From Phoronis ovalis (taxonomy: Eukaryota > Phoronida > Phoronidae), in NCBI GenBank assembly GCA_028565635.1, contig JAOXYB010068534.1, positions 1 through 10,057 of the forward strand: 10,057 nucleotides of DNA, read 5' to 3'. A program made the translations under genes and the position numbers. Shown one piece after another: positions 9,093-10,057 of the stretch; the stretch's first letter is position 1, and each line of letters opens with the position of its first letter. The notes under the pieces were generated by a model that did not search any database, was not told the origin of the DNA, and saw nothing but the letters and a program-made list of their open reading frames with translations.

Positions 9093-9119
9093 TACCGTAT
9101 TTTCTCGAATAATCGCCCT
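9093..9119 (+). repeat. Left terminal inverted repeat of the 608-bp element
   Basis: 27 bases including the flanking TA. It contains AATAATCGCCC at 9108-9118. Beyond it, the two ends can be aligned for a few more bases (CCCTTGGG against CCCTGGG) with one gap. Confidence 0.8.
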
Positions 9120-9702
9120 TGGGGCGGCAATTTGACTTGAAGACCCATCTGAATTAATACGAGATAATCACATTTTTATTCATTATTATGTGTAGCTGAT
9201 TAGCTCTTTATTGGGTTTTAAGGAAATATGGTACTATATATCTTTAATAAGTGTTTTTTGGCTTGCAAGATAAATTTCGGATCACCTCCATGTAATAATA
9301 TTTCCAATAGAATTTCCATGCCGAGTACGGCAGAAGGTGATTTGCGCTTCTTCCGATGACATTCACAATAATTGTGTTTCCATGTTGAGCAAGATTGTAT
9401 ACACTGCACAAATTCCTCTAGGTATGCGAACAACAAAATAAACTTACTGTTTGTTTAAGGTTTGGGAGAGTTTTTCTTTTGAAAATAAAATTCCATTGCA
9501 CACAGAATTTCGCTTATTTTCGCCGATTTTGTTTGATAAACTGGCAATCTTCAAAATTTTCCTTATGTATCGCAAACAATAATTTTAAAAAAATCTAAAA
9601 TAATAATACCAGGAGTACAAATAAGTTAATAATCGCCCCCTCTCTATTAATTGCCCCCCCCCCTTAAATATTCACCCAGGGCGATTATTTGAGAAAATAC
9701 GG
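9095..9702. mobile_element. Non-autonomous TIR transposon (MITE-like), TA target site, about 608 bp
   Basis: The left end at 9093-9119 begins TACCGTATTTTCTCGAATAA and continues into TCGCCCT. The complement of the right end at 9678-9704 matches it at 26 of 27 bases (G at 9107 differs). Both sides have TA, so the element proper is read as CCG...CGG with a TA target duplication, as made by Tc1/mariner/pogo-type transposases. The interior is AT-rich and has no full transposase; only a 72-residue minus-strand frame of unknown nature is present (9218-9436). The right subterminal part carries another AATAATCGCCC (9628-9638) and a run of ten C at 9654-9663. Assignment to a named family is not possible from sequence alone. 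Confidence 0.8.
9218..9436 (-). other. Small open frame inside the TIR element, function not recognised
   Basis: A 72-residue frame lies wholly inside the transposon on the minus strand. It starts MLFAYLEEFVQ, has cysteine/histidine residues spaced as C-x-C-H (CECH, about residues 26-29) followed by the basic patch RKKRK, and a leucine-rich segment LEILLHGGDPKF. On the same strand, AATAAA lies downstream at 9212-9207 and 9180-9175, a layout expected for the 3' end of a transposon gene. I do not recognise a transposase catalytic motif. It may be a decayed remnant of the parent element's gene or chance. Confidence 0.2.
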
Positions 9703-9704
9703 TA
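9678..9704 (-). repeat. Right terminal inverted repeat of the 608-bp element
   Basis: Reads AGGGCGATTATTTGAG then AAAATACGGTA on the + strand. It is the complement of the left end with one mismatch. Confidence 0.8.
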
Positions 9705-9983
9705 GTAGAAGCATAAAATTATTTCACAGTGAAGAACCTAGCAAAGCATAAAGCAGTTGTGCACTTTGAGGTATCACTTTATTTCCATGATATATAAATC
9801 ACCAGTTTATGAAATTTAGTTTAGTGTGGATACACTTCACTGCTGTAGAAAAATAAATGTGACTCAATCCTTCAGGTGAATAACTAACAGCCACCCTTCT
9901 TATTTAGATAATCCAGTAGATGTCGACCCACTCTTATGTGTAAGTTCTATATCTATTATTCTGCATTACATTAAATTTTAACA
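9705..9983. other. Spacer between the two TIR elements
   Basis: AT-rich noncoding sequence. No gene, repeat or similarity to the neighbouring elements was seen. Confidence 0.5.
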
Positions 9984-9985
9984 TA

Positions 9986-10057
9986 CCGTATTTTCTTTAA
10001 TAATCGCCCTGGGCGATTATTTAAAATAAATGCTCTTAGGGGGAGCGATTATTAGAG
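9986..10057. mobile_element. Second, very short member of the same TIR family, cut by the window end
   Basis: It begins TACCGTATTTTCT (9984-9996) and then AATAATCGCCC (9999-10009), matching the end of the 608-bp element except for CG to TT at two bases. It is followed at once by the perfect complement GGGCGATTATT (10011-10021). The last bases, GAGCGATTATTAGAG, resemble the inner part of the other element's right end (GGGCGATTATTTGAG). The whole insertion would thus be only about 80 bp, with its final bases outside the window. It is flanked by TA on the left. Confidence 0.65.
9999..10021. repeat. Perfect 11-bp palindromic arms inside the short element
   Basis: AATAATCGCCC and GGGCGATTATT are separated by a single T. 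The unit is the same AATAATCGCCC motif present in the terminal repeats of the 608-bp element, here fused head to head. Confidence 0.75.

Noticed and set aside
1-10057. tRNA or rRNA genes, CRISPR arrays, bacterial operon features
   Set aside because: No TTCGA-containing T-arm with a matching acceptor stem, no spaced identical repeats and no prokaryotic gene organisation were seen; the split gene shows eukaryotic DNA.

Overview
The window is animal (metazoan) nuclear DNA. It is AT-rich, and its only recognisable gene is split by GT-AG introns and reads as mitochondrial large-subunit ribosomal protein uL15m (MRPL15). The protein aligns along its length with the metazoan MRPL15 pattern but differs from vertebrate copies at many positions. 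Together with the compact gene, AT-rich introns and TA-flanked inverted-repeat elements, this suggests an invertebrate, possibly marine. I cannot fix the phylum from sequence alone.

Layout: 1-1000 is AT-rich upstream DNA with no gene I can support. A short promoter lies at about 1004-1060. MRPL15 runs on the + strand in four coding exons (1058-1150, 5427-5581, 6406-6571, 7129-7590) and encodes 291 residues. Intron 1 is long (4276 bp) and holds several palindromes and a CRE/CCAAT-type cluster. Introns 2 (824 bp) and 3 (557 bp) are plain. The 3' UTR probably ends soon after a poly(A) signal at 7784-7789. From there to about 9090 is noncoding DNA with a few short motifs. The right end (9095-10057) holds two members of a non-autonomous terminal-inverted-repeat family. 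The first is complete, about 608 bp, with TA on both sides. The second is a tiny element whose far end appears to fall about a dozen bases past the window.

The gene is a nuclear-encoded component of the mitochondrial ribosome. Its promoter has an NRF1-like site, a GCATTGTGGG element and a YY1-like site over the start codon, a combination familiar from animal genes for mitochondrial and ribosomal proteins. I see no evidence for a new multi-gene system. The points most worth a second look are the transposon pair with its repeated AATAATCGCCC motif, the promoter layout, and several perfect inverted repeats inside intron 1.
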